From NCBI RefSeq assembly GCF_000176175.1, contig NZ_ACZP01000022.1:62068-126067 (forward strand): a stretch of 64,000 bases of DNA, in the 5' to 3' direction. The position numbers were made by a program, and so were the translations under genes. Positions 1-7,588 of the stretch are shown piece by piece. The notes under the pieces are model-generated. The model saw only the letters and a program-made list of their open reading frames with translations, did no database searches and was not told the DNA's origin. Source of the DNA: Vibrio furnissii CIP 102972 (GTDB lineage Bacteria > Pseudomonadota > Gammaproteobacteria > Enterobacterales > Vibrionaceae). Positions within the stretch are counted from its first letter, which is position 1, and each line of letters opens with the position of its first letter.

Positions 1-2
1 AC

Positions 3-569
3 ATACACATTGGTGCCCCACACGTTGTTCAGCAGTTGTTCGCGGCTGTACACACGCTCTTGGTGGGTCATAAAGAAGTGCAGCATTTTGAATTCGGTTG
101 GGCCCATATCGAGTGGCGCGTCGTTGGCCGTGACACGGTGCGACACCGGATCCAGTTTCAGACCTTGCACATCAATCACATCTTCGAGTGCCGTGGGGGT
201 CACGCGGCGAATCACCGCTTTGAGGCGAGCCACCAGCTCTTTAGGCGAGAAAGGTTTGGTAATGTAGTCGTCTGCACCCACTTCAAGGCCGCGGACTTTG
301 TCTTCTTCTTCACCACGCGCCGTGAGCATCACCACCGGAATGTTGCGTGTCAGCTCTTCGCGTTTCATGTGTTTGATGAAGTTGATGCCGCTACCGCCAG
401 GTAACATCCAATCTAACAGAACGAGATCAGGGAAGGGTTCAGCCAGTTTGTTGACGGCAGTGTCATAATCCTCTGCTTCCACGGCCTGGTAACCTTTTTG
501 CTCAAGCACGAAACACAGCATTTCACGAATCGGCGCTTCGTCTTCAACAACCAGAATCCTTCTAGACAT
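3..569 (-). CDS. phoB: Phosphate regulon response regulator PhoB (3' end outside window)
   Basis: This is the start of an OmpR/PhoB-type two-component response regulator, cut by the window edge after 189 codons; the family is about 229 residues, so roughly 40 C-terminal residues are missing. The receiver domain begins MSRRILVVEDE with the acidic pair EDE, followed by the phospho-acceptor Asp in LVLLDWMLP and the conserved Lys in YITKPFSPKEL. The visible part of the winged-helix domain contains TEFKMLHFFM. In the family it is phosphorylated by PhoR under phosphate limitation and binds Pho boxes. A Pho box lies directly upstream on its own promoter, supporting the identity and suggesting autoregulation. 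Confidence 0.95.
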   Translation of the reverse strand, partial: MSRRILVVEDEAPIREMLCFVLEQKGYQAVEAEDYDTAVNKLAEPFPDLVLLDWMLPGGSGINFIKHMKREELTRNIPVVMLTARGEEEDKVRGLEVGADDYITKPFSPKELVARLKAVIRRVTPTALEDVIDVQGLKLDPVSHRVTANDAPLDMGPTEFKMLHFFMTHQERVYSREQLLNNVWGTNVY

Positions 570-604
570 AATTGAATAACCTTTATTTTTAATCAACGCT
601 ACGC

Positions 605-638
605 ATTATGAGAAATGATTATGACACTTTTGTGACCA
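605..638 (-). promoter_or_regulatory. Pho box and -10 element of phoB
   Basis: Read on the minus strand, two adjacent 11-base units, TGGTCACAAAA (628-638) and GTGTCATAATC (617-627), each match about 8 of 11 bases of the Pho-box unit CTGTCATAAAA. They are followed six bases later by a CATAAT -10 hexamer (605-610). The Pho box takes the place of the -35 element, as in known PhoB-activated promoters. The box ends 48 bases before the phoB start codon. Confidence 0.8.
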
Positions 639-784
639 TTGAAAACAATTTTTAATATAACTTTCTTATCAAATTCATCGTTCTATCTCAGTTGTATCAA
701 TCACGGAATTTTGAATTTGAGGTAAGACTTTAGCGCTGAAATCCCCTATGATGTGGGGCTTTCGAACAAGGAAAAGAAATAGAT

Positions 785-1699
785 ATGTGGTTTAAAAACT
801 GTATGGTTTATCGCGTGAACCGCGAGATTGACTTCAATGCCGATCAGCTGGAAACACAACTGGCTGAGTTCCGTTTCACGCCATGTGGCAGCCAAGATAA
901 ACAGAAGTTTGGTTGGGTGCATGCGATGGGCAGACATGGCGACATGATGACTCACGTCAGCGAAGACCGCATTCTCATCTGTGCCAAGAAAGAAGAAAAA
1001 ATGTTGCCAGCGTCGGTGATCAAAGACTCACTGAACGCCAAAGTGGAAGCGATGGAAGCCGAAGAAGGCCGCCCGCTGAAAAAGAAAGAAAAAGACAACA
1101 TCAAAGAAGACATCATTGTCGACCTACTGCCACGTGCGTTTAGCCGCAGCCACCTGACGCCAGTACTGATCATGCCCAAACAGGGCCTGATTCTGGTCGA
1201 TGCCAGCAGCTACAAAAAAGCCGAAGACGTCCTGGCGCTACTGCGTAAAACCATGGGTAGCCTGCCTGTTGTCCCTGCGATTCCAGAAGTCGCCGTCGAA
1301 ACCACGCTGACCGAATGGGTCAAAGAAGGCAATCTACCACAAGGTTTTAACTTGCTGGACGAAGCAGAGCTGAAATCGATTCTCGATGATGGCGCTACCG
1401 TACGTTGCAAGAAGCAAGAGCTATCGAGCGATGAGATTCTGAGCCACATCGCCGCCAACAAAGTGGTGACCAAACTGTCCATCAACTGGCAAGATCGCAT
1501 CAGCTTTATTCTGGCGGAAGATTGCAGCCTGAAACGTCTGGCATTCAGCGATGAACTCAAAGATCAAAACGAAGACATTCCTCGTGAAGATCAAGCTGCG
1601 CGTTTCGATGCCGATTTCTCACTGATGTGTGGTGAATTTTCGGTGTTCCTGCCGGATCTGTTCAACGCGCTTGGTGGCCTGCCACACTCTGACGCGTAA
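785..1699 (+). CDS. rdgC: Recombination-associated protein RdgC
   Basis: This 304-residue protein matches RdgC in length (about 303) and in its start, MWFKNCMVYRVNREI. RdgC is known as a nucleoid-associated protein that forms a ring-shaped dimer on double-stranded DNA and restrains RecA filament activity. Recognisable family segments are FGWVHAMGRHGDMM near residue 40 and the acidic/lysine-rich EEGRPLKKKEKDNIKED around residues 95-112. The start follows an AAGGA ribosome binding site (769-773). The gene is alone, divergent from phoB across about 215 bases, and followed by a hairpin. Other genes of the recombination machinery (recBCD, radA, yebG) are elsewhere in the window. Confidence 0.95.
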   Translation: MWFKNCMVYRVNREIDFNADQLETQLAEFRFTPCGSQDKQKFGWVHAMGRHGDMMTHVSEDRILICAKKEEKMLPASVIKDSLNAKVEAMEAEEGRPLKKKEKDNIKEDIIVDLLPRAFSRSHLTPVLIMPKQGLILVDASSYKKAEDVLALLRKTMGSLPVVPAIPEVAVETTLTEWVKEGNLPQGFNLLDEAELKSILDDGATVRCKKQELSSDEILSHIAANKVVTKLSINWQDRISFILAEDCSLKRLAFSDELKDQNEDIPREDQAARFDADFSLMCGEFSVFLPDLFNALGGLPHSDA

Positions 1700-1709
1700 C
1701 CCCTTCCCT

Positions 1710-1745
1710 CATCAGGCTTGCGTCTTACGACCAAGCCTGATGTTT
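1710..1745 (+). terminator. Hairpin terminator after rdgC
   Basis: An 11-bp perfect stem, CATCAGGCTTG with CAAGCCTGATG, encloses an 11-base loop and is followed by TTTGCTTG. The stem is strong but the T tract is short, so termination may be partial. Confidence 0.6.
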
Positions 1746-1800
1746 GCTTGCAATCTCAACTGGTCATGAGTCACATTTTGGCGTAAAATTTGCGCCCCTT

Positions 1801-1823
1801 CCAATACCATCAGGTGGTATTGG
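1801..1823 (+). promoter_or_regulatory. Leader hairpin upstream of trhP
   Basis: CCAATACCA and TGGTATTGG form a perfect 9-bp stem around a 5-base loop. It ends 32 bases before the trhP start and follows a TAAAAT -10-like hexamer at about 1784-1789, so it would lie in or at the beginning of the 5' leader. There is no T tract. An operator is an equally good reading. Confidence 0.4.
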
Positions 1824-1855
1824 CCTGACTTGAGATCAGATTGAGAATACAAGCA

Positions 1856-3256
1856 ATGTCTACTGAAAAAACTTTCGTCCCTGAACTGCTGTCACCAGCA
1901 GGCAGCCTGAAAAACATGCGTTACGCGTTCGCGTACGGTGCAGATGCCGTTTACGCTGGTCAGCCGCGTTACAGCCTTCGCGTGCGTAACAACGAATTCA
2001 ACCACGAAAACCTGCAAATCGGTATTAACGAAGCGCATGCCCTGGGCAAAAAGTTTTACGTGGTGTGCAACATTCAACCGCACAACTCAAAACTCAAAAC
2101 CTTCATTCGCGATCTGAAACCTGTGGTCGACATGGGCCCAGATGCGCTGATCATGTCAGACCCTGGCCTCATCATGATGGTGCGCGAAGCGTTCCCGGAT
2201 ATGGCGATTCACCTGTCAGTACAGGCGAACGCGGTAAACTGGGCGACCGTCAAATTCTGGGCAGCAAACGGCGTAGAGCGCGTGATCGTGTCTCGTGAGC
2301 TGTCACTGGAAGAGATCGAAGAGATCCGCGAGCACTGCCCAGAAACTGAACTGGAAGTGTTTGTACACGGCGCACTGTGCATGGCGTACTCAGGTCGTTG
2401 CCTGCTGTCTGGCTACATCAACAAACGTGACCCGAACCAAGGCACGTGCACCAACGCTTGCCGTTGGGAATACAAAGTTGAGAAAGGCAAAGAAGACGAC
2501 GCAGGTCAGATCGTGGAAGAGTTCGATCCAAATGCACCGCAAGCGATTGAAGTGCAGGAAGAACGTCCTGAAACCACCATCGGTCGTGGCAAGCCAATCG
2601 ACGACGTGGTGCTATTGTCTGAAAGCCATCGCCCAGAAGAAAAAATGGCCGCGTTTGAAGATGAGCACGGCACTTACATCATGAACTCGAAAGATCTGCG
2701 TGCGGTTCAACACGTGGAACGTCTGACAAAGATGGGTGTGCACTCGCTGAAAATCGAAGGTCGAACTAAATCGTTCTACTACTGTGCACGTACCGCGCAG
2801 GTTTACCGTAAAGCGATTGATGACGCTGTCGCTGGCAAACCATTTGATGACACGCTGATGGGCACGCTGGAAAGCTTGGCGCACCGTGGCTACACCGAAG
2901 GTTTCCTTCGTCGTCACACGCACGACGCATACCAAAACTACGATTACGGCTACTCCGTCTCTGACGCGCAGCAGTTCGTGGGTGAATTCACGGGCAAACG
3001 CCGTGGCGACATGGTCGAAGTCGAAGTGAAGAACAAGTTCATCATTGGCGATAGCCTCGAGCTGATGACGCCAAAAGGCAACGTGGTGTTCACGCTAGAA
3101 GCGATGGAAAACCGCAAAGGCGAAGCAACCGACGACGCGAAAGGCAACGGCCACTTCGTGTTCATCCCCGTTCCTCAGGACATGGATCTGGAATACGGCC
3201 TGCTGATGCGCAACCTTAATGCTGGTCAGGATACCCGTAACCCAACAGGCAAATAA
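1856..3256 (+). CDS. trhP: tRNA uridine-34 hydroxylation protein TrhP (YegQ, peptidase U32 family)
   Basis: This 466-residue protein carries the U32 signature EVFVHGALCMAYSGRCLLS (about residues 167-185). Cys175, Cys182, Cys198 and Cys202 are the likely iron-sulfur ligands. In E. coli, TrhP/YegQ (about 453 residues) takes part in prephenate-dependent 5-hydroxylation of uridine 34 in tRNA and does not act as a peptidase. I chose the ATG at 1856 because the product then begins MSTEKTFVPELLSPAG; an in-frame TTG at 1841 would add five residues. The next gene, a 4Fe-4S ferredoxin, starts two bases after the stop, so the two form an operon. Confidence 0.92.
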   Translation: MSTEKTFVPELLSPAGSLKNMRYAFAYGADAVYAGQPRYSLRVRNNEFNHENLQIGINEAHALGKKFYVVCNIQPHNSKLKTFIRDLKPVVDMGPDALIMSDPGLIMMVREAFPDMAIHLSVQANAVNWATVKFWAANGVERVIVSRELSLEEIEEIREHCPETELEVFVHGALCMAYSGRCLLSGYINKRDPNQGTCTNACRWEYKVEKGKEDDAGQIVEEFDPNAPQAIEVQEERPETTIGRGKPIDDVVLLSESHRPEEKMAAFEDEHGTYIMNSKDLRAVQHVERLTKMGVHSLKIEGRTKSFYYCARTAQVYRKAIDDAVAGKPFDDTLMGTLESLAHRGYTEGFLRRHTHDAYQNYDYGYSVSDAQQFVGEFTGKRRGDMVEVEVKNKFIIGDSLELMTPKGNVVFTLEAMENRKGEATDDAKGNGHFVFIPVPQDMDLEYGLLMRNLNAGQDTRNPTGK

Positions 3257-3258
3257 TT

Positions 3259-3513
3259 ATGGCACTGCTAATCACAGGTAAATGCACCAACTGTGACATG
3301 TGCGAGCCGGAGTGCCCGAACGGCGCGATCTCGATGGGTGACAGCATCTACGAGATCAACCCGGATTTGTGTACCGAGTGCAAAGGCCACTACGACAAGC
3401 CCACGTGTGAGTCAGTGTGCCCGATCACCAACTGTATCATCACCGATCCAGCGCACATTGAAACGGACGAACAGCTGTTAGAAAAGTTCGTCATCATTCA
3501 GGGACTCGCCTGA
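3259..3513 (+). CDS. yfhL: YfhL-family 2x[4Fe-4S] ferredoxin
   Basis: This 84-residue protein has two 4Fe-4S cluster motifs: CTNCDMCEPECP near the N-terminus and a second set, CTEC with CESVCP, in which an insert separates the ligands. That spacing is typical of the YfhL/Alvin ferredoxin subfamily. It would be a soluble low-potential electron carrier. It is translated two bases after trhP, an iron-sulfur tRNA hydroxylation enzyme, which suggests it may supply electrons for that reaction; this is inference from context. A canonical terminator follows immediately, closing the two-gene operon. Confidence 0.92.
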   Translation: MALLITGKCTNCDMCEPECPNGAISMGDSIYEINPDLCTECKGHYDKPTCESVCPITNCIITDPAHIETDEQLLEKFVIIQGLA

Positions 3514-3517
3514 GACA

Positions 3518-3545
3518 AAAAAACGGCCTCAACGGGCCGTTTTTT
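3518..3545 (+). terminator. Rho-independent terminator after yfhL
   Basis: The stem ACGGCC/GGCCGT, extended by A-T pairs, has a 6-base loop and is followed by an uninterrupted T run. It is a canonical intrinsic terminator right after the yfhL stop. Confidence 0.9.
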
Positions 3546-3584
3546 ATTGCTCTATTTTTATATAGCTGCATTTTTCATAGTTGC

Positions 3585-3644
3585 ATTGTTGATGACTGCG
3601 TTGTTGATGACTGCACTATTGATGACGGCACTGTTGATGGCAGC
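3585..3644. repeat. Four 15-bp tandem repeats between yfhL and the MFS gene
   Basis: Four consecutive imperfect 15-base units read ATTGTTGATGACTGC, GTTGTTGATGACTGC, ACTATTGATGACGGC and ACTGTTGATGGCAGC. They lie between two convergent genes. The plus strand stays open from a TTG at 3547 to a stop at 3691-3693 (48 residues). There the repeats encode LLMTA units, giving a strongly hydrophobic stretch followed by a charged tail. No ribosome binding site precedes any start, so I do not call a gene. Confidence 0.7.
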
Positions 3645-3689
3645 ACTCGGTTTATGGCTAGATGAGCGCCGTATTTACCACCGGGGCGC

Positions 3690-5111
3690 TTAGTTGTAAT
3701 CATCCAACTGAATCCGTGGCGCACGCAGGGCATTGAGCAGACACAAGAACGCCAATCCTGCCGCCAGCAAATAGCCGGTTTGGAACGCATCAATAATCAC
3801 ATCGCGTGGCGTGTCGAGCAGGGCCGTCAGCGAGCTTTGCGCATTGAATCCCGGGATCTGCGAATAGATCAGCGTGCCAAACACCGCCGTCCCCACCGAC
3901 GCTCCCAACGAACGCGACAACCCGGCCATTGACGTAATGCGCCCCAAACTCGCTTTGCCAGCAATGGTTTGAATCGTAATTTGTGTCGAAGGCATGATAC
4001 TGCCGAGCCCCAAACAGCAGAAAAAGCCGATGGCGCTGACAATCGATGGGCTTAAATCCAACATCGCCAAGGCAAAAAATGCACTTGAACTGATCGACAT
4101 TCCGCACACCGGCACCCACTTCGGCACACCAGTGCGGGCAATCACTTTACCGGTGATAAACGAGCCACAAATCACCCCAGCCGAGAGAGGAATCATCAAC
4201 ATGCCCGATTGCGCCACGCTAACGCCCAACCCCACCTGCAAGAAAATCGGCAAGAAAAACACCAGCGCAAACAGACACGACGCAAACAAAAACGTGGAGA
4301 TGAGCGGAATATGGATTTCTCGTTTTGCCAGCAACGCCAACGGCAGAAACGACTGCTTCACCCGTTGCTGCTGAATCAAAAACAGCACCACCAAGACGGC
4401 AAAAAGCCCAAGCAATCCAAAGCTCATGCGAGAATCCCAAGCAAAGTAATGCCCACCGGCCGACAGCCAGTAGATGATCACCGTCATCATGCTCGGAAAT
4501 AGCACCAGCCCGAGAATATCGATGCGCGTTTTGCTGGCGTGCTCTTGCGTCGATTGCAGTTTCGATAAGCGATAGAGCGCAAAGCCGACCAGCGGCAAGT
4601 TAATCCAAAACAGCCAATGCCATGTCAAATAGGTCACGATGACCCCGCCGAGCACCGGCCCGCCGATGCTCGCCAGAGCAAACAGCGCTGAAAAATAGCC
4701 TTGGAAGCGTGCTCGTTGACGCGGCGGTACCAGCTCACCGATCAAGGCTTGCGACAGGCTCATCAACCCGCCGCTGCCCAAGCCCTGCACAATGCGGCCT
4801 GCGACCAACAGCGGCATATTGACTGCTAGCGCACACACGATGGAGCCGATGCCAAAAATACTCAGCGCAATGGCCAGCATTTTTTTGCGCCCATATTGGT
4901 CACCGAGCCAACCATACACCGGCACAGACGCGGCACCCGCCAACATGTAGCCGACCGCAATCCAAGAAGAGAGCTGCATATCGCCCAGATCGCGCACCAT
5001 CGCAGGCGTCGCGGTGGCGAGCAGCGTTTGATCCACCGCAGCCAAAAACATCGGCAAAAAGACGGTGGTAAAAATCGTCAGAAAGGTTTTTTTATCAACG
5101 GGCTGAGACAT
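3690..5111 (-). CDS. MFS multidrug exporter, DHA2 (EmrB/QacA) family
   Basis: This 473-residue integral membrane protein belongs to the drug:H+ antiporter 2 branch of the major facilitator superfamily, in which 14 transmembrane helices are usual. Family marks visible are the N-terminal FLAAVDQTLLATATPAM (a form of motif D1, LDxTIVNVALP) and the loop motif GWLGDQYGRKKML (motif A). The segment GRIVQGLGSGGLMSLSQALIGE corresponds to motif B. These proteins expel amphipathic drugs or dyes using the proton gradient; the substrate cannot be told. It is separated from chrR by a terminator, so it probably has its own promoter. No fusion partner (EmrA) or regulator is adjacent. Confidence 0.88.
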   Translation of the reverse strand: MSQPVDKKTFLTIFTTVFLPMFLAAVDQTLLATATPAMVRDLGDMQLSSWIAVGYMLAGAASVPVYGWLGDQYGRKKMLAIALSIFGIGSIVCALAVNMPLLVAGRIVQGLGSGGLMSLSQALIGELVPPRQRARFQGYFSALFALASIGGPVLGGVIVTYLTWHWLFWINLPLVGFALYRLSKLQSTQEHASKTRIDILGLVLFPSMMTVIIYWLSAGGHYFAWDSRMSFGLLGLFAVLVVLFLIQQQRVKQSFLPLALLAKREIHIPLISTFLFASCLFALVFFLPIFLQVGLGVSVAQSGMLMIPLSAGVICGSFITGKVIARTGVPKWVPVCGMSISSSAFFALAMLDLSPSIVSAIGFFCCLGLGSIMPSTQITIQTIAGKASLGRITSMAGLSRSLGASVGTAVFGTLIYSQIPGFNAQSSLTALLDTPRDVIIDAFQTGYLLAAGLAFLCLLNALRAPRIQLDDYN

Positions 5112-5190
5112 AACGGCATCTAAGTGGTGAAAACGTCGCCATCATACACTGAACGCCGCCTCCCCATGCCAGAAAAGTGTTGTCCTGTGT

Positions 5191-5215
5191 AAAAAAAGGC
5201 CACCGAAGGTGGCCG
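5191..5215 (-). terminator. Rho-independent terminator after chrR
   Basis: Read on the minus strand, GGCCACC-TTC-GGTGGCC is followed by a run of seven T. It separates the rpoE-chrR operon from the downstream MFS gene. Confidence 0.9.
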
Positions 5216-5255
5216 AAAGAAAGCACTCAGTAAGGTAGAACCATTGAGCGTTCGA

Positions 5256-5924
5256 TTAGGGATACAGCCCCTTACCGAACAGATTGAAGATGCGCGCCAC
5301 CCCTTGAGTAAATACCATCGGCTGCGTCAGCACCGTCAAACACAAACAATCTTGCTGCAACGCGGTTTGCGGTGAATGACGAATCGAGGCATCACGCTGC
5401 AAGAAATCGCCTGCATCATAATGACCATCTTCATCACTGAACGCCCCGTGCAGCACCAATGTGGATTCCAACCCGCGATGGGTGTGCTGAGGAATACTGA
5501 CACCAGCGCTGATGTACATCAGGTTCATGTGAACATCGTCATCATGATGCAGGGGCAAACTAAACACCTTTCCGCCATAACTGCGCCATTTGGCGTGTGG
5601 CGACACCAGTCGCTTGAGCGAATGCGGCACCAGAATGCGGCGGCCATTCACCGACACCACCACCGGTTTGCTGCGCAGCGGCTTGGCGGCTGGATGGACG
5701 TCGCTTGCCGTGATCTGGCTCAGCATGTGCTGCCAATTCGATTCGTCACTCGGTATCGCTTCGGTGCTCAGTAGTGCCTCGCCATGTTGTTCCTCCAACT
5801 GCCTTGCCTGATGGCGACAATGGGGGCACATTTCCAAATGAGTGGCCACAGCTAAGCCGTGGGTTGCGTCAATTGAGCCTTCCGCATAGGCTTCGATCAA
5901 TTGAAGATCAGGATGGTAGCTCAT
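5256..5924 (-). CDS. chrR: ChrR-type zinc anti-sigma factor with cupin domain
   Basis: This 222-residue protein pairs an N-terminal anti-sigma domain with a C-terminal cupin. His4, His29, Cys33 and Cys36 reproduce the zinc-ligand spacing of Rhodobacter ChrR (His6, His31, Cys35, Cys38). The cupin carries PQHTHRGLE near residue 147, the HxHxxxE metal motif of the family. ChrR holds its ECF sigma factor inactive until singlet oxygen or organic peroxides trigger release. The start codon overlaps the sigma factor's stop codon (ATGA, 5921-5924), so the pair is translationally coupled. A terminator ends the operon. The signal sensed in this organism is inferred from the family. Confidence 0.92.
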   Translation of the reverse strand: MSYHPDLQLIEAYAEGSIDATHGLAVATHLEMCPHCRHQARQLEEQHGEALLSTEAIPSDESNWQHMLSQITASDVHPAAKPLRSKPVVVSVNGRRILVPHSLKRLVSPHAKWRSYGGKVFSLPLHHDDDVHMNLMYISAGVSIPQHTHRGLESTLVLHGAFSDEDGHYDAGDFLQRDASIRHSPQTALQQDCLCLTVLTQPMVFTQGVARIFNLFGKGLYP

Positions 5925-6505
5925 AACCGCTCCGCATCGATTGAAGTTCTAAGTTTTTCTACCGCTAAACGCAGGCGAGATTTCACCGTCCCCAAAGGAA
6001 TGTTAAACATCTCCGCCACCTGCTGATGAGGTAGCTCCTCCAAATACACCGCTCGCACCACTTTCTGCTGCGCTTCCGGTAGCGTATCCAAAAATTTCAG
6101 CACCTGTTCTTTGAGCATTTCATGCTCTGGTGCGTAATGTTCCACCAGATCCGGCGGGCAAAAATCACTGGGCCAGATGTCCTCCGCCAGTACATGGGGC
6201 TCTTTGCCTTTCTGCTTACGCAGCAGGTCAAAACACAAATTGCGCGCAATCGTGTAAATCCAGGTTGATAACGAACTTTTGTGACCGTCAAATAGATGCG
6301 ACTTTTGCCACACCGTGGCCATCGTCTCTTGCACCAATTCCAACGCCACTTGTTCATTGCCCAGATGCTTATAAACAAATTGTTTCAGGCGCGGCGAAAA
6401 AAAGTGAAACACGAGCGCAAACGCCGCTTTGTCGTGCTGCTTCACTTTGTCCATACACACAGTCCAGTCCTGCCGGCTGAAAGTTTGTGGATTCACACTC
6501 GTCAT
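5921..6505 (-). CDS. rpoE: ECF sigma factor, RpoE/ECF11 type, paired with ChrR
   Basis: This 194-residue sigma-70 family ECF factor has only regions 2 and 4. Region 2 includes KVKQHDKAAFALVFHFFSPRLKQF and the -10 recognition segment STWIYTIARNLCFDLLRK (about residues 80-97). Region 4 includes LPEAQQKVVRAVYLEELPHQQVAEMFNIPLGTVKSRLR, with the helix-turn-helix near residues 150-180. Partnership with a ChrR anti-sigma factor, overlapping by 4 bases, places it in the ECF11 group known for singlet-oxygen responses. This is not the envelope-stress RpoE that works with RseA. A candidate promoter with ECF11-like hexamers lies about 60 bases upstream, which would give autoregulation. Confidence 0.9.
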   Translation of the reverse strand: MTSVNPQTFSRQDWTVCMDKVKQHDKAAFALVFHFFSPRLKQFVYKHLGNEQVALELVQETMATVWQKSHLFDGHKSSLSTWIYTIARNLCFDLLRKQKGKEPHVLAEDIWPSDFCPPDLVEHYAPEHEMLKEQVLKFLDTLPEAQQKVVRAVYLEELPHQQVAEMFNIPLGTVKSRLRLAVEKLRTSIDAERL

Positions 6506-6563
6506 AGGATGTCCTGTCCTTCGCGACCCAATATTGAGCCGTCTGTCACCTCACGTCACCTTG

Positions 6564-6588
6564 TACGGGCGTGCAGCAGATTCGATCA
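6564..6588 (-). promoter_or_regulatory. Candidate ECF11-type promoter for rpoE-chrR
   Basis: On the minus strand, TGATCG (6583-6588) is followed after 15 bases by CGTA (6564-6567), close to the TGATC...CGTA pattern of promoters used by ChrR-controlled sigma factors. It lies about 60 bases upstream of the rpoE start codon, as expected of an autoregulated operon. The spacing is compared from memory of the family and should be treated as approximate. Confidence 0.55.
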
Positions 6589-6681
6589 CTGTTATCAGTA
6601 TAGATAGTGCGCTCCAATCGATCGTACGCCAAACGCCCCATCGGGAATTCAAGTTCCCCGTGATGGTTCAAGCGTCCTCAC

Positions 6682-7260
6682 TTATTCGTCATAGGCCTCA
6701 ATGGTCTGCGTTAAAAACGACAACGCATGACGACAATCGGCAAATTGAGCCAGTGAATCAAACTGCTGATTCGACAGCGGCAGCAGTTCCAGCCAGCGCT
6801 GCGCCACCCAACTGGCATCATCAAAAAAACAATGGGGATACAGTTCGCCAATCTGCGGAAACTCCTGATACAATTTTTGCAGATGATGGCTGAGGAACAG
6901 GTCGTCTTCGTCCAGCGCCTGTGTTGGCCAGCTTGGCTGCCACTCCACCTTCGCGCGGCGCAAGCCGTCGTACTCGACGCGCACCTTATGAATTGAGAAG
7001 CGCTTAATGCCCACCACCGTAACCCCCAGCAAGCCATCACCAAGTGTTTCAAAATCAACAATTTTTACCCACGTACCAAATTCAGAAAGTGGATTTGCAT
7101 TTCCTTTAACTTTGCTATCAAACAAACACATGCCAAATCCGCTGTTTGCTTTACTGCACTCTGCCACCATGCGTTTGTATCTGGGCTCAAAAATGCGCAG
7201 TTTCATCTTCCCTTCGGGCAAAACAATCGAGCTCAGCGGGAATAACATAATCTCTTCCAT
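6682..7260 (-). CDS. Stand-alone LON N-terminal (substrate-binding) domain protein
   Basis: The product from the chosen start is 192 residues and begins MEEIMLFPLSSIVLPEGKMKLRIFEPRY, the hallmark opening of the Lon N-terminal domain. It has no AAA or protease domain, so it is a free-standing LON-domain protein of unknown biochemical role; a protein- or peptide-binding adaptor is the usual guess. I chose the ATG at 7260 over an upstream in-frame start at 7320. It fits the conserved domain start and has an AGG about eight bases upstream. It lies upstream of, and in the same direction as, rpoE-chrR, with a 176-base gap containing that operon's promoter. Confidence 0.82.
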   Translation of the reverse strand: MEEIMLFPLSSIVLPEGKMKLRIFEPRYKRMVAECSKANSGFGMCLFDSKVKGNANPLSEFGTWVKIVDFETLGDGLLGVTVVGIKRFSIHKVRVEYDGLRRAKVEWQPSWPTQALDEDDLFLSHHLQKLYQEFPQIGELYPHCFFDDASWVAQRWLELLPLSNQQFDSLAQFADCRHALSFLTQTIEAYDE

Positions 7261-7376
7261 GCCAAATACCTGTCTCCAAGTGTTTTTTCTGTCTACGAAA
7301 TTGGCGTTTTCTGCGATCACTTACTAATTTTGTTGGTTAATCGATCGGCTTAAAACTCTGACATAGACTGAGAATT

Positions 7377-7392
7377 AATGATCTAAATCACA
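7377..7392. promoter_or_regulatory. CRP-like site 1 upstream of ompK
   Basis: AATGATCTAAATCACA matches 13 of 16 positions of the ideal palindrome TGTGATCTAGATCACA, with a perfect right half. It lies about 200 bases upstream of the ompK start. Confidence 0.6.
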
Positions 7393-7446
7393 ATAAAAAT
7401 GCAACAAAATGAAACCCCAAAAAGTTCCGTAATATTTATTTGAACA

Positions 7447-7462
7447 TGTGAAGTAGATCACC
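7447..7462. promoter_or_regulatory. CRP-like site 2 upstream of ompK
   Basis: TGTGAAGTAGATCACC has a perfect TGTGA left half and a TCACC right half at the standard 6-base spacing. Its centre is 70 bases from site 1. The E. coli homologue tsx is also under CRP control with CytR, so a cAMP-CRP-activated ompK promoter is plausible. Confidence 0.7.
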
Positions 7463-7588
7463 AAGTTTGATTATTTTTGCACCCTTTATCACTTTTAATT
7501 GAGAATTTAGTCGCTATTATTCCGGCCAATTGGAAGCGGCAAGGAATCATTGCTCTTCTGAATTAATACAACCATAGAGAGTCCCCTA

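Noticed and set aside
36..404. Open frames on the plus strand across phoB
   Set aside because: They are antisense to the phoB coding sequence, which has clear receiver-domain motifs; the overlap explains them.
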